A stretch of DNA of 64,000 bases from Varroa destructor (taxonomy: Eukaryota; Arthropoda; Arachnida; Mesostigmata; Varroidae): assembly GCF_002443255.2 (NCBI RefSeq), contig NW_019211455.1, positions 47,241,489-47,305,488 on the forward strand, given 5' to 3'. The translations under genes were made by a program, and so were the position numbers. Shown here one piece after another: positions 27,853-40,506 of the stretch. The first letter of the stretch is position 1. Each line of letters opens with the position of its first letter. The notes beneath the pieces were generated by a model, which did no database searches, was not told where the DNA came from, and saw only the letters and a program-made list of their open reading frames with translations.

Positions 27853-30800
27853 GTGAGAGACGCTTGCACCAGAAAACAGTTTATTGAAAAGCAGCGTACG
27901 TTTTTTGGTCGATTGTTCGTGGAGTTACTTAGTTAAAACAGCATGCCATTGAAGAAAGAAGTGTTACTTTTAAACGTCGAAATGACGTTTTTACTTTTCT
28001 GCGATCCGAGCAGTGGGCCGCGTTAGCGAGAAGGGTTGGTTAGTGTATGTACAAAATAATACAATTACCAAGAATAGTTGCGGTTTATTGTTTATCCGTC
28101 CGATTTTAGTGGTATGCAAATCACCTTGTAAAGGTGCGGGGCTAGCAGAGATACATAGCCGTGTAGTTCGTAATTCCCGCGAAAGAAATCATGTTTACAT
28201 TGAAACCCGACAGCAAGTAGCTTTTGCTGACGAAGCTTCCTAAGGCAAGCGTTGCAAAAAAAGAGTAAGAAGCTGTCCGCCTTCCTGTCTTTCGGGCGCA
28301 CCTTTGCTCGCGGTTTCCTCTCAACTGCGTAGATTACCTAACACGAAATGTCAATAAAAATACTTCGTGAAGTTTCCTGTATACTTAAGTTCTTTCGTTG
28401 CATTTTCTGTAAGCTCCCAATATCACATGGAATAGATGTTACACCCGATTTTTTCAGGTAGAACTGTCGCATTTGGAACTGTTCACTGTTCACATTTGCA
28501 AACATAAATGCCCCGCGCATGTCGTTTGATCGTGAAAGGTAGTAGCCCTACCTGTGATGGCCTCGCTTATATTGTTGATAAACCATTTGCTATTCATATC
28601 TTATACAACATTGGGCAACAACAACGACACGATTACTACCAACAACAATAACAACACCAAGCGGTGTACACCGCGTGAACGGGTGAAAACAGGCGCTATC
28701 CTGTTAATTTCAGAATCGAATTTAATTTCATGCTACTACTGCCCCAGCAGTCACCATTACCAGCAACAGCTGTAGTCTGCTGGCCGTTGAATATTGTTGT
28801 TATTCGGCGTATCCCACTCTGCCCACTGCCTGCTCCATCGTCGGCCGTTTTTGTGGAGGCAGAAATGGGGACCGCTACCTATAACCCGCCCCCCTTTCTC
28901 CATCTGTGCTCACGTCAGCGGCATTCGCGCAGCAGCTCGGCGTTGGAGGCAATCTACAATTTGCCATAGCTGTACGGGTCGCTTGTAAACGAGCGAGTCA
29001 GTTTCGCGACCTGCACAGCCAGACTGTGAACGACGCGTAGCGGAAGATGTTCTAGCGAAGTCGCTGATGTTGTTTCCAGTAACACATAAGGGTAAAGTCG
29101 TGATGTTAACAGCGGCAGACTGAGGCGATTATTGTTAAGAGCTAAATAAACTGCAATAAATAATATCTATTCACATGTATGATGGTAGATGATAATTCAT
29201 GGTCGCGGGCACGCAGAGATGGTGTCTTGCGTTTGTGGGGCGATGACGGTCGCGTTCGGCTGTAACGGCCGCAAGAAAACGCTGTCGACAGAGTCATCAT
29301 AAGCAGTTGGAAGCTAATGGAAGAAGCAGTGGCTGGATGGAAAGTCGCACAGCGGATGGCAACGTGAACTGTATAATGCACCTCCCTGATGAGGGGTTCT
29401 ATCCGTGTTGACAATATTGTCATGACATTGTAACGTTGCGAGAAACGATATCAGAAGAATAGGTTTGCTTGCTACCGTGGCTGGATAGATAGAGAAAAGC
29501 AAGAAAGCGCAATAAAATCTGCAGCAGCGACCACAGTACCGCCCCTACCGATAACCTCCAACTTTGTTGGCACTTCCGGCTAAAGTGTTGTTGTTGTTGT
29601 TGTTGCTACTGCTATTTTGTATTTCTAATTCTCTTATTGTTTCATTGCGCAGTTCCCGGGGTTGTCGCAAACCGACATCTATCGAAACGAATCTCGTCGG
29701 CAGAATCGCAGGAACACCCGTATAATGGGATAAGGCAAAATGAGGCTGTTTACTATCCTGAAGATATGCCCGGTGGCAGAAGACTGGTGAGTTCATGCAA
29801 TATCCAATTAGTCAGTGGACTAGACTAGTCGAACACGATATTAATAAGTAGTTCTAGGTAGAGCCTGCTTAAAAATGATGACGTTAAATAATATGCTGTC
29901 TTTGTACTCTGTTGTTGCTCTGAATAAACGCAAAAATTAATCAGCGCTCAAAAGCAATAACAATTACTGAAGCTTGTATTGAAAACGAAGTATTGACTTC
30001 AGTCACCGTTGTCAGACCCGACAATACGTCGCGGTTTTATTGGCTTAAAGTACTTGCTAAGCACATGACAGACTACTAATTAGTAATCATGAACCACATC
30101 TATCATGCTACCCCAATATTATTTGAAAATTCTTATGAAGATATAGCACCCCCAGCAACCATTGCTTTAATGAAAAAGTAATTTGATGTCATGTTTTTCC
30201 GTAAGCCTTTGTTGTCAACAGTACTGACTTAATACCTTCCTTGCAAATGATTTAGATACAAAGTATTTCATAAAATGAACAACAATAAAAAAAAAATAAT
30301 AACAGTGATAATCGTCAAAAGCTGTCCCTCTACAAATAATAGGTCCCGCTTTGTTATCGGCGCTGCCATCGATGCCGCGGTTACGAATTACCGCAAAAAG
30401 ATCCGTTTGGCTTCCTGTACGAGACAATTCGAAAGCTTTCTGATTTGTTGGCATCCTAGAACGATTCTGCATATCGTACGGTCTCGTGTGAAAGATGACA
30501 TCGTCATTAGCCGGTAGGAAAGACAAAAATTTGCCCCATCGTTGGCCCATTCTTTACGATCCCCAGCTGGGCTTTTGTTTATCCGAGCAAGCTACGTCGG
30601 CTGGCATAACGTAAGACGAAACGCACATCAAGGTTATGCCTCATTCACTTATCTCGTACGCGTTCCTATAACGGCCCGTTATCTATTTCGCAACGCAATA
30701 CCAACAATGATAATAATTGACGATAGCTCTGTTTCTATTGATCAGTGGCGATAATACAGGCGTTCGTACGCGTCAATGTCACCAACATAAGACAATTCGT

Positions 30801-33800
30801 AGCGCCTAGTTGCCAGCATTTCGACTGCTATGGGCATAGTGGCAACAATTACGAAGCCGTCAAACATCCGCCCATGGAGGCTTTGTCGTTCGCTGCGCCA
30901 CGGACGCCTGACACAATAATAATAATATTCTGTCGGCAAGAAGCTGTAAAACTGTTTTCTGCTTTGTGGGTATCTATACGTTCTTGCCGCTCCGCAAGCG
31001 TCTACATATGTATTATATGAAATTTGCCGCTGTGTATACCGTCGCCGTAGTTTTCACTCGATTTAAGAGGGGCTTTGACAGTGCGTCAGCTTGATTTTCT
31101 GACAAGAGGCAAAGGATGACTCCGCTATGATGGACAGCCAGAATCGTGTTTGCAACCTCTGATGATGGACAGATTTCAATCAGATCGAGAATCCACGTCA
31201 GTTAACATAGTTAATTAAGTTAAACTAGCTATTGATATAGACACAGCGGAACACGCATGAGGTTCATATGTGTTTAATGGCAGTTCCAGCTATCTCTGAA
31301 CATAAGCGTCAGTGAAAAAATTCTATTATTAGCAGCCATATAAGATCATTTTCTATAGTTCTGCCAAATAGCATCTGGACGATTGGCTTATCTCCATACG
31401 TACTTTGATTAGATCGGTATTATATGTGTTGCGGAACGAGTCGTGGCACACCGACAGGTATCCAAATGGTCGCGGGCATCAGAACAAGCAATTGGATATT
31501 GAGGTGACCTCGCAGGTGATATTACGTAAAAAAAAAAAAATTCTTTTATAAACCGTCTACTTGCTTTTTTTTTTCTACCACTTGCAAGTTTACTAGCTAG
31601 AATCGACTGACCGATATGTCACTGGGCATAATTAAAACTGTTCTAGAGATTTGCTATCGAGGTTGACTCGCTAGAAGCACCATGAAATCCAATAATTTCG
31701 AAGAGCCTGACAAAAGGTCACTGATATTGTTTACAGCTGCACATTGGTGTATTAACTTCAAAAGCATCGTAACATTCGAATTTGTGTACACCAGCGATGT
31801 ATACGCACCTGTACCCGTGAATAGAGTAGCAAAAAGTACGTTATCCTAAATGCCAACTGCATTACGCATTATAAGTTCAACTTCATCAAGGTAGTAGACC
31901 GCCAAGTAATTGAAACAATCATTGCATGAGGTATCGCAACAAATGTGGCCGTCTCTAAAATTTTATGATTCTTTTTGCAATGAAGTGATCTATGTCTTAT
32001 TTAATAACGTCATACAAATTATTTAATTAAGGACAACAGTAATTGTCAGTATCTTGTGCGGTAAAATTTTGTGATCAGGCTCCGGATGTCGACTTAGGAG
32101 TAGCGTTACATTCAGTGGGTTTGCATCATCCTGTAATAGCCCACAATGAATCTCATCAAAAACCATCTTTTAGTCGCTACATCGACAACCCAACGTTTAA
32201 AAGAGACCACTTGTTAATTGGAGGCTATCTCTGTTCAGGCAGTACAACGCGCATGTTGATTATGTATTCAATTATTTATATTAAAATCATTAGGCTTCAT
32301 CGTCTACCTGCTATCCGTGATTGGGTTCAGAATGATCCTTACATGCCTTTCAGCGAAGACAGGCCGATGGACGCCTACAGGCTCGTCCTGGCTATAAACT
32401 GATACGAGTGAAGGCTCCTCATAACCGGAGAAGGTCGACTACGACAACAACGACGACACCTCCTCCAGAGGATTATTATTATTACGAGGTAAAAACAAAT
32501 AGTGAAGTAACTACTGAAGGTATCTCTTATCGGAGTCTCTGTTTAATGAAAGATGTGATTAAATAAAAAAAAACAACATAATAATAGTAGATGACAGATG
32601 ATTATTATCGTGTTGGCGTGAAGAGATAATTGGTGAGCGCATTGAAAGAGTTCACATATTTCGTCCAAACAGCGATTACGGAAAACAAGGGATTACAGGA
32701 AAACGTCAACTTTGTGCGAGGTGATGTTTTTGCCGAGGTTCAATTTCTCTATACCATAAACACTTGGTTAGTTTTATAAAGATTACTGCTCGGCGACATC
32801 AGCGTTCCGTATATTCCAAGTAATTATACTCTTGGACAATTCAATATAAAATGTATCTTACAAGTAGGTAAAAAAAAAGTTACGGGAACTTATTATTATA
32901 GGAGTATGCCAGTGTTGCTTAAATCTTACAATGATGTTTCACAAGTTCACCTTGATGTGCTCCACCATTGCCTGGGTAGGTTCCCGAGGATGAGGTGCCC
33001 GAAATCACGACCACGACACGTCGTCCAGTTCAGCGACAGCAGCAGCAGCAGCAACAACAACAACAAATTGACCAACGAAATCGCCAACGACAACGGGAGC
33101 CGAGCCCATATCAGCGTCAATCTCATGGGCAACACATCGCTCAACAACAAGTAGCCTCACAGGCATACAATCGTTATTCAACCAACAATAATCAGTACCC
33201 CCAACAAGCGCAAAGCTATCATCAGGTTAGCTTCTCCATCGAGACACCATTCCTCTTGGTTTGATGGAGTGCCGAATGTATTTAAATTAAAATTACTTTT
33301 ATTTATAAAAAATCTATTCAAATTAAATTAATTTTTCTAGAATTATAATACGAGAGGCTTAATTATCATTGCCAATTGTAGTAAATGTCAGAGAGTATAC
33401 GTTGAAGGAACGGCAACAGGACTATTAAAACTGTTATTTACGGAAAAAGCTCTAGCCTGAGGCATACACAGACGCATATTTAGGGCACCGTGTGACTAGG
33501 TCAATCGAGGTGTAAGACCATAGCATTAATCAATGCTTTAACGCTGGCGAAACTGCAACGCAACGAACTTGACAATTCAAAGCTTGAATGTGACATCCGA
33601 TTCTACAACGTTTTGGGGCATACGTTTTACATTCATATATGTACTTCACAAAGAGATTTAAATACTCATGAATTACTTGATAGTTTCGCGTGGCGGCAAC
33701 ACTTGAGGACGGAATATTTATACATAACAAACAATCTAAAATGAACAAAGCTATGATGAATGTATTTCCCTATAAAACACATGAAAATAACCATCCAAGT

Positions 33801-35567
33801 GACAAACTGGCGACTCATACCATAGCCACGTCACTATTAGAATCCTGGGCAGATCTCGTTTGTCATTTAATATTTTCCTTTTCATCACACATTCGTCACT
33901 GCAGATATACAACACCTATTACCAGTCTCAACGAGTTCGCCAAGAGCCACAGAGGCTGCGTCAACCTCAGCGTGTTCGACGGCCTCCTCAGGACTACTAC
34001 GAGTATAACGATCTGCCATCAGCCGAAGAGGAAAGCAATCACTACGCGTACAATTATGCCACGTTTAAACCTCGTCACGTTCGACCGCAACATCGAGAAC
34101 GAGATCATGATCGAGATTATCGAGACCGGGATCATCAGCGGGATCGGGACTACCCCTTTGATCGGGATCGTTCCCGAGAGAGATATGATGGCGATGATGA
34201 TGACGAGGAGCGACAGCAAAGGCCTCGTAAAAAGTACGTGACCACCAGCACGACTACAACAACGACAACAACAACAACAACAAGCACGGAACCTCCGAAG
34301 CCTACGACAACTCTGTCCCCTGGATATAAAGAGAGGTGAGTCACATATCTGGACGAATCACAGACAGAGCCAATGGTTGTCGGAATTTTGCATTGAAAAC
34401 GCATTATCCTACTAAGCATTCATAGTTAGGTCATTTAGCTAAGGCAAGGTCCAGGATCGAAACCGGACGTTGGCACACCGTTCGTTTTTTACAGGGAGGG
34501 GCTGTTAGCCACGTAATGTTTAACTAAGGCAGCACCGAGCATAAAAAAATTCAAGACCAACTCAAATGCAGACCTTGCGAATCTATAAATAGACCGTAAC
34601 ACGAACTAGCATACACAATAAATACTCGAACTTATATATAAAAGGAGATTTGAATAAACTCTTGTGTAAAATAGTATACTATTCTTTCTATGGAAAAGGT
34701 TCCGTAAGCATTTATAGTTCCACAGGTCGGATGGTCGAGTTATAGACTACCTGGCGGATCCAAATTTCCCCCGCGAACTCACTGGAGCTGATTTGACCGA
34801 TTACCCGTTCTATATCAGTGTGCCCGATGATATCCGTTTTGATTGCGACAAACATGGCGACGGGTTCTTCGCCTCCATCGAACACCATTGTCAGGTAATG
34901 GAGTGTTGACCTCTAGCACAGGATCACTTGCTACAAATACGCCTTGTTATTATTATTATTATTGCGTCTTATATTTTTGGTTAGATAGATGTTAATCCAT
35001 ACAGAAAGCCTGTGTTCAAATGTACCTGAGATCTCCATATTTTACCTTTAATTGAACACTTTCTATGTAGGGCATTGCTGCCGGCCCATGGACTAGGACG
35101 ACTAAGCCTGTAGTTAAAGCTGTCAGCAAGAAAATTGTTAATTGGGAAACATATCCACCTACACTGATTACATAACATGTGCGGTTGATTAGGAGAAAAG
35201 AACAACGTATAGGATAAATATTGCTTTTTTTCGGTATTTATTTCGATGTCTATCTCTACAGCTCTTCCACTATTGTTTCGGAGGCTACCGTTATTCGTTC
35301 CTTTGCCCCAACTATACAGTATACGACCAGACAACTTTCACCTGTCGCTTCGTGAACACGGTACAATGCGACAAGTCGAAAGCGTATTACAAACGTAATG
35401 ACGCTCTTTTCAAGGATACGACGACGACGACGACGACGACTACGACTATTCATACCCCGACCGTTGCTGAGGATACGATCGCAAAGGAAGCCGTCAAGGC
35501 TTTAAAAAGGCCAAAACCCGCGAAATCGACCAACTCGAAGTCAAAGACCACCACCACAACAGAGGTA

Positions 35568-35616
<49 letters not shown>

Positions 35617-36693
35617 ACACTGTACTGTCTGTGACTTCAAGCAGGGCATTAGTTGGGGCCTAAAGCCAAACTTTATTGCGAAAATTCTGTTCTAAAATAG
35701 GGGCATCACTTTTTAATAGTAATCGTGAGTGAAATTATATTGGTATATTTAGGCTCGCTGAGTTGTCATTCAAATACGTCACAAACAGAGGAATTCAGTA
35801 TAGCTAAATATTGATCTAACATTAATCCAAAATTTCCAAAGCAAAAGGCTCAAAAATGCAGAAACATGTCTAAAAAAGGTTCAAAATGAACAAAAAGTTG
35901 ATAAAAGTCAATCACTGTAGTCTACATAGACGACTGGACCGGCTGTTAGTAATCCTATCTCGAAAACAGACTCGAGTATCTGCAAAAATTAAGAAACCAC
36001 TAGATATTCTTTTTGTGTTCTTTTTTTCCAAAGAACTAAACTGAATTCTATTTGTAGATCATTCTACTTACATGGATCACTCTTTCTCGAGTCGTTCGAA
36101 AGCAGTAAAATAACTGACAATGATACAGATCGTCGAGTCCATAAGTGTATTGTCCCGGCAAAGGTTCATCCAGTACCAAGGAATTGAACACCTTATATAG
36201 AAGATTACCAAAAAAGTCTACCGGCCTCGAGCTCATTATCCTTTCATAAAAGTATCATTAGTTTTTACAACATTCATTAAAAACAATTAATTTTTATTTA
36301 ATTAATTTATTTAATTAATATTTAAATTTACTAGACATCGTCGAGAAAGTCATCGTCTCAATCATCCGGCATGATGACTTTTAACTCTGTTCAGTTGTTT
36401 CCACTATTAATTTACCGTTAACGTGGCGTCGGTTTGTTGACTTCGTTGCTCTTTGACAGGCGCCTATCGAATATGAGGACGAGTACTATGATGAAGAATA
36501 TGAAGATGAACAGACTGCTACAGCGACCACTACGCCAGCGCCATCTGCTAAAGCGAAGCCTAAAACGCCTAGTACAACGCCAAGCACAACAACAACAACA
36601 ACAACGACAACAACCTCTAAACCTCCCCCATTACTTGCTGGCAGAAAGGCGCGACTTTCGAGTCGAGCAAAGTTGCTCGGCAACAGGTCTTGA
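27759..36693 (+). CDS. secreted chitin-binding type-2 (peritrophin-A/CBM14) protein, CPAP1-like, 581 aa
   Basis: The complete model is join(27759-27852, 29653-29786, 32354-32488, 32980-33225, 33905-34335, 34726-34894, 35262-35564, 36460-36693). It totals 1,746 bases, every junction is GT-AG, and phase is kept throughout. Residues 1-31 form a signal peptide with a hydrophobic core at about 13-25. A furin-like site ends at K43-R44. Residues 122-203 are Gln-rich. Residues 204-346 carry Arg/Asp repeats, an acidic run and a Thr run. Residues 387-439 are one chitin-binding domain with six cysteines at 387, 402, 408, 418, 431 and 439 (gaps of 14, 5, 9, 12 and 7 residues), typical of the family. The C-terminal tail is again Thr-rich, with an acidic Tyr/Glu/Asp segment. 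Single-domain secreted proteins of this kind (CPAP1) bind cuticle chitin. Thr runs suggest O-glycosylation. The ortholog cannot be named from sequence alone. The ATG is chosen because it gives the signal peptide in phase with exon 2; further 5' UTR exons may exist. Confidence 0.85.
29653..29786 (+). CDS. chitin-binding gene, coding exon 2
   Basis: The acceptor is ...cattgcgcag|TT and the donor CTG|GTGAGT. Two bases complete the split codon Val32, then residues 33-76. It includes RHLSKR (a possible proprotein-convertase site) and ends in the Tyr/Pro-rich VYYPEDMPGGRRL. A TTG tract at 29586-29606 lies just upstream in the intron. Confidence 0.75.
32354..32488 (+). CDS. chitin-binding gene, coding exon 3
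   Basis: The acceptor is cctttcag|CGA and the donor GAG|GTAAAA. Forty-five codons, phase 0 to 0, residues 77-121. It is basic, then Thr-rich, then PPPEDYYYYE. Two more AGs inside (before 32363 and before 32381) are also in phase 0, so shorter in-frame starts are possible. Confidence 0.75.
32980..33225 (+). CDS. chitin-binding gene, coding exon 4 (Gln-rich)
   Basis: The acceptor is cctgggtag|GTT and the donor CAG|GTTAGC. Eighty-two codons, phase 0 to 0, residues 122-203. An acidic start (VPEDEVPEI) leads into a nine-residue Gln run encoded by CAG/CAA repeats, then a Gln/Tyr/Asn-rich segment. Confidence 0.8.
33905..34335 (+). CDS. chitin-binding gene, coding exon 5 (Arg/Asp repeats, Thr run)
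   Basis: The acceptor is cactgcag|ATA and the donor AG|GTGAGT; 143 codons plus two bases, residues 204-346. Alternating Arg/Asp (RDHDRDYRDRDHQRDRDY), then DGDDDDEERQ, then a long Thr run before PPKPTTTLSPGYKE. The charged repeats resemble a disordered linker rather than a folded domain. Confidence 0.8.
34726..34894 (+). CDS. chitin-binding gene, coding exon 6 (first part of chitin-binding domain)
   Basis: The acceptor is ttccacag|G and the donor CAG|GTAATG; residues 347-403. Encodes the domain lead-in and cysteines 1 and 2 (FDCDKHGDGFFASIEHHCQ). Confidence 0.85.
35262..35564 (+). CDS. chitin-binding gene, coding exon 7 (rest of chitin-binding domain)
   Basis: The acceptor is tctctacag|CTC and the donor GAG|GTACGC; 101 codons, residues 404-504. 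Encodes cysteines 3 to 6 with the aromatic core LFHYCFGGYRYSFLCPNYTV. A second Thr run and a Lys-rich linker follow. A 42-base AT microsatellite starts six bases past the exon end. Confidence 0.85.
35571..35612. repeat. (AT)21 microsatellite at the exon 7 donor
   Basis: Twenty-one uninterrupted AT units start right after the donor hexamer GTACGC. Confidence 0.95.
36460..36693 (+). CDS. chitin-binding gene, coding exon 8 (C-terminus)
   Basis: The acceptor is ctttgacag|GCG and the stop is TGA at 36691-36693; 77 residues (505-581). It opens with an acidic Tyr-rich segment (YEDEYYDEEYEDE), continues with a Thr run, and ends basic (ARLSSRAKLLGNRS). I chose this stop because no good donor precedes it. 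Confidence 0.75.
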   Translation, partial: APIEYEDEYYDEEYEDEQTATATTTPAPSAKAKPKTPSTTPSTTTTTTTTTTSKPPPLLAGRKARLSSRAKLLGNRS

Positions 36694-39600
36694 AATGATG
36701 GTAAAGTGGATGAAATTTTGGGATTGTTGAACCTCCACTAGGGAGACGTGCGTTAAGGATGCTCAAGGTAGACAAACCACTCGAGGCGACATTTTTGCTT
36801 CAACACCAACTATATCATCCTCATTGTTAGGTTTTCGCGCGGCTATTTGAACTAGAGCAGGTACAGCATTAAGGTCACGCATTACCTTATCAATATCGAA
36901 TGGAAAGCCTGATCGAAAATGCTGTTATTGTGACAATGCAGTGGGGATTCTATAACGCTCATTTTTTATTCTATTCCATTGACAGAAGGAAGTGTAAGTA
37001 AGGAAGAAATTTGTTTACTCCTGCCACATCGCAAACGACAATTACAACTTCGTGTGGCTAAAGAATGATTGCTTTTCAATATTTCCTTTTTTGAATCAGA
37101 AGCTTTGTGTGATTTAACCGACTAGTGTCTTGTTTAAAGATATCATATAGTAGTAGCATCCAATGGACTCGTACAATCAAAGATGATCGTAGGTCTCGAA
37201 AGAGAGTATAGCTTGAATATGCAAAACTAGCCCCTTACTATAAAGAAGCAAGCCTTGTCTTAATTAGGCTTGCGTTATCTCAGTACATGTAATTTACCTT
37301 CAAAGCGCTTGTAGTACCTTACGGATAGTATTAATGCTCGTTTGGGTTGGATCTAACGAAAGCCCAATCGTTTTCGAGGGTTCCGCCGAATCCGTCTGCA
37401 GACATAAGGTGTACTCTGCGGCCACAGAGTAATAATACTATATATATCATACGAGGAATTCAGTAACTAAAAAAAGCTGACTAGATTATGGTTGACACAT
37501 ATGAATTTTGTATATGGCTTTGCGGCCTATTTTTAAAAAAAAAAAAGTGCTTAAGAATCTCGTTTCCACAATTGCTGCAACGAAGGTTTAACAGTCCGCA
37601 AAAGAAGATAAACGTCGCGGAGAAGATTGTTTGCGATTGAGGACAGACCCGGAACGACGATGCCCTCCTCTTTGTGAAGTACTGAACCATGTATCTATGT
37701 GTTTAACATATAACTATTCAAGAGCATTGTGTAGACGGAAAGGACAGCGGGCTGAAGTGAAGTACTCACATTTTCATCACTTCACAGCTTAGAAAGCCTG
37801 TCGTCAAGAAAATAGGAAGCACATAGCTATGCAATTGGGTAAACCTAGCAAGTTCCAGTAGGTCCCGGTGTCACAGTGAAGAGGAATCCGATTGCAAACT
37901 GAAAACATCTTTGTGCTTTTGCCGATTTAAACTTGCTAAGATTACAAAAAAAAAATAACCTGAATTTTATATTTGTCCACTAACTGTTCTTTTCGTAGAC
38001 AGGACGCTCGCGTAGAGATCAGCATCTCGTTGGTGGGTCATCATCTGGCGTACCTTAAATTGTGATTGTAGTATCCAAACAGGGGAATTCTAGAAAAGTG
38101 TATCGCAGATTGTTTTCACGAAAACTGCTGCAGTAATCACTCTGTACGTGGAAAACGAATGTACCGCGTTACAATGGCTAGCAGTAAGCCGATACGTAGC
38201 ACATAGATTAAATTCTTTTGTTTCCCGTTCTTTCCAAAGAAAATGGGTAGAGGAAACTACTTTTCTAAAAAATATTATCAAAGTTGGTAGATAGCAAAAT
38301 AAGAGATGTAGGCCAATTTAAAGCTGTGGGGTACGCCGCACAGCGTACAGGCGGGATGAAAGGTCGTCATGAGACGACGGCTTCTTATTGTCGTTGCGCT
38401 TGGCAACCAGCCATGAAATCCTGGTGACTCTTCTAAGGTATGCATCGCCATATGTGGCCAGTGACTACAGGTGAAGACTTTACCAGTTGAGTTTTTAACT
38501 ATGAAGAACCACACTTAGCGAAAGTCGCTTAACACTGAATTCATTGACGTAACCATCCCGCTCATATTACTCCGCTGCCATTTAGGTATCGACTTGACAA
38601 TACGAATGCTATAGCAACCCTTGCTCGAAGTAAATAGATTTCGTGAGATTTAAGAGTTTTTTCTGCTGTGGTACCTTAAGTATTGTATTTCGCATAATGG
38701 TGAGATAAAACGCTCATATAGGAATCGTCGAGCCTGTGTTCAGCAACCGACGAGTTCTACGCTAAAAGCACAATTGCTAAAGGCAATAAAACTGTGCTGG
38801 TATATTTTTAAGCTCTGGTGTTTTTACTTTTGCACAGCGTTACTTTATCATTGAGTTTCCTGCGTTGGGTCGCGTGTCCGATGACATCACTCGGTTTAGG
38901 ATTATTTTAATGTGAGGGGCCCATATGGTCTAACGATATTTTTCTATGATGGTGTCGAATCTTCGCGTGTGAATATCCACATGTTCAATAGAGTTGTCGA
39001 ACGATAGAGACTGAACCCTAATAGATAAAGTGTAGTATAAAATGCCGCCAAAGCTTAAGAACTCTAGCGACACCAACTTTTTGAACAATTATATATTTTA
39101 GGCATTATGAAAAGAGAATCTAAAATCTCTCACAAGTCTCTTAGATTAAACTAAAAAAAACGCCTCTACACAATTATGGTGAATCTGTCATTTCTAAACT
39201 AGAATGTTTCAAAATACTTTCATCATTGAATTTTGCAAGCAACAACGTTCCATAGCTGTTTGTATTCCTAACCACTCTCATAGGAAATGTAATATTCATT
39301 CACATATAAAAATAGAGGCCAATTTTTTTCAGTAACTCAATATTTGTTCGTTATAACATAACAATAATAATCTGACAGAAATTATGAAGTTAGAAACAAG
39401 TTCAACGTCATCAATACAATTTGTAATCTGACAGTGTTTCTTAGATCATTTTCCAAAAAGATGATGAAAAAAAAAATGACCCAATAACTTGAGTTTTAAA
39501 CTTGAGTTTATAATGCACATTTTGTAGGAAGGCTACAAACAAAAATTAATCATGGTAATGTATTTGAACACATTTATTTAGGCAGGTCGACTTGTTTGAC

Positions 39601-40397
39601 TTCGTAAAGTAAACGTAGTTCCTCAAACGAAGGCTGTTGACAAAAAAATCAAGTAGTGGCCCAATCCCACAACCTGCACTTAATGCTACCATATATACAA
39701 AACCGCTCAATTCTGTAGTGGATTCTTCAAAACCACCAATGAAAATATAGTGCAAAGAAACTCGCAGGGATTAAAGAATGCATAGGATAACAAAGATACT
39801 ATAATTAAATAATCCTAGACAGGCAATCTATGCTATACTTAGTATATGCATGTACATGGCACAGTTCATTGTATTAACTCTTACCAAACTCTAGCCTGCT
39901 TAACTGATACATTTAATGCATAACAAATAAAGCTAGACAAACCAATATCATTAGATTTCTACTGTCCTTGGTTTATTCTTCGTTCAAAAGACCCATATGA
40001 ATTACCACCCTGCTTTGTGCAAAAACAGCCTTTTACTGTAATTCTCATAATGCAAACCTATTTTTGAGCGATTACTGCTTGTCGCTATCTCGACCTCAGC
40101 TTCTTACTCAATATGGCATACACGATTGTTTTATACACGATATTACCAGTACGTATGCCTCGGAGCTAGATACGATACTGAAATAGTTTACCTTGTACAG
40201 CCCTAATTCTCTTTTGTCGGCGTATCAGTTTTGCACGAACTCGTAAAATCTAATGATATCCATATAGATGTAACAAAACAATTAGCCAAAAGCAGAGAGA
40301 ATAGGCCATCACAAAATCACCACTCAGATTGAAATAGAGCTCCCTCACTATGCTTTGTTTAGGATCGGCAGCTTTAACAACAGAAAACAGTTGCCTC
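36694..40397. other. no gene recognised; includes 3' flank of the chitin-binding gene
   Basis: AT-rich DNA with short featureless frames. The 3' UTR of the upstream gene must begin here. The nearest clear AATAAA on plus is near 38,783, which seems too far, so the poly-A site is not assigned. Confidence 0.45.
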
Positions 40398-40506
40398 CTA
40401 GTGATTCGCACCGCCGGCAGGTCCACCCCAGTCACGTTCAAGAAATCCTCGCCCTCGACTGTCACGGCGGTTAACAGTGCCAACAAGTGTTCCTTGAAAC
40501 AGCGGC
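40398..40506 (-). CDS. possible terminal exon of an unknown minus-strand gene
   Basis: A GC-rich 109-base island follows a strong acceptor (pyrimidine tract ending ttccttgcag on minus). One frame reads 35 residues to TAG, with a Gly/Arg-rich end (NRRDSRGRGFLERDWGGPAG). GC richness falls right after that stop. The alternative frame (FKEHLLALLTAVTVEGEDFL) stays open to 40,250. No upstream partner exon with donor phase 2 was found. It may be a missed small gene, a diverged fragment, or chance. Confidence 0.3.

Noticed and set aside
32043..32402. 119-codon plus-strand frame overlapping chitin-binding exon 3
   Set aside because: It reads exon 3 in the wrong frame and crosses its acceptor. The phase-consistent exon starts at 32354.
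33040..33066. AGC/AAC trinucleotide run as a stand-alone microsatellite
   Set aside because: It is in frame and encodes the Gln run of chitin-binding exon 4, so it is described there.
34150..34419. minus-strand frame with a long Val run
   Set aside because: Antisense of the Thr run (ACA/ACG codons) in chitin-binding exon 5.
34441..34475. B-box-like sequence on minus
   Set aside because: One extra base in the box and no A box at tRNA spacing.
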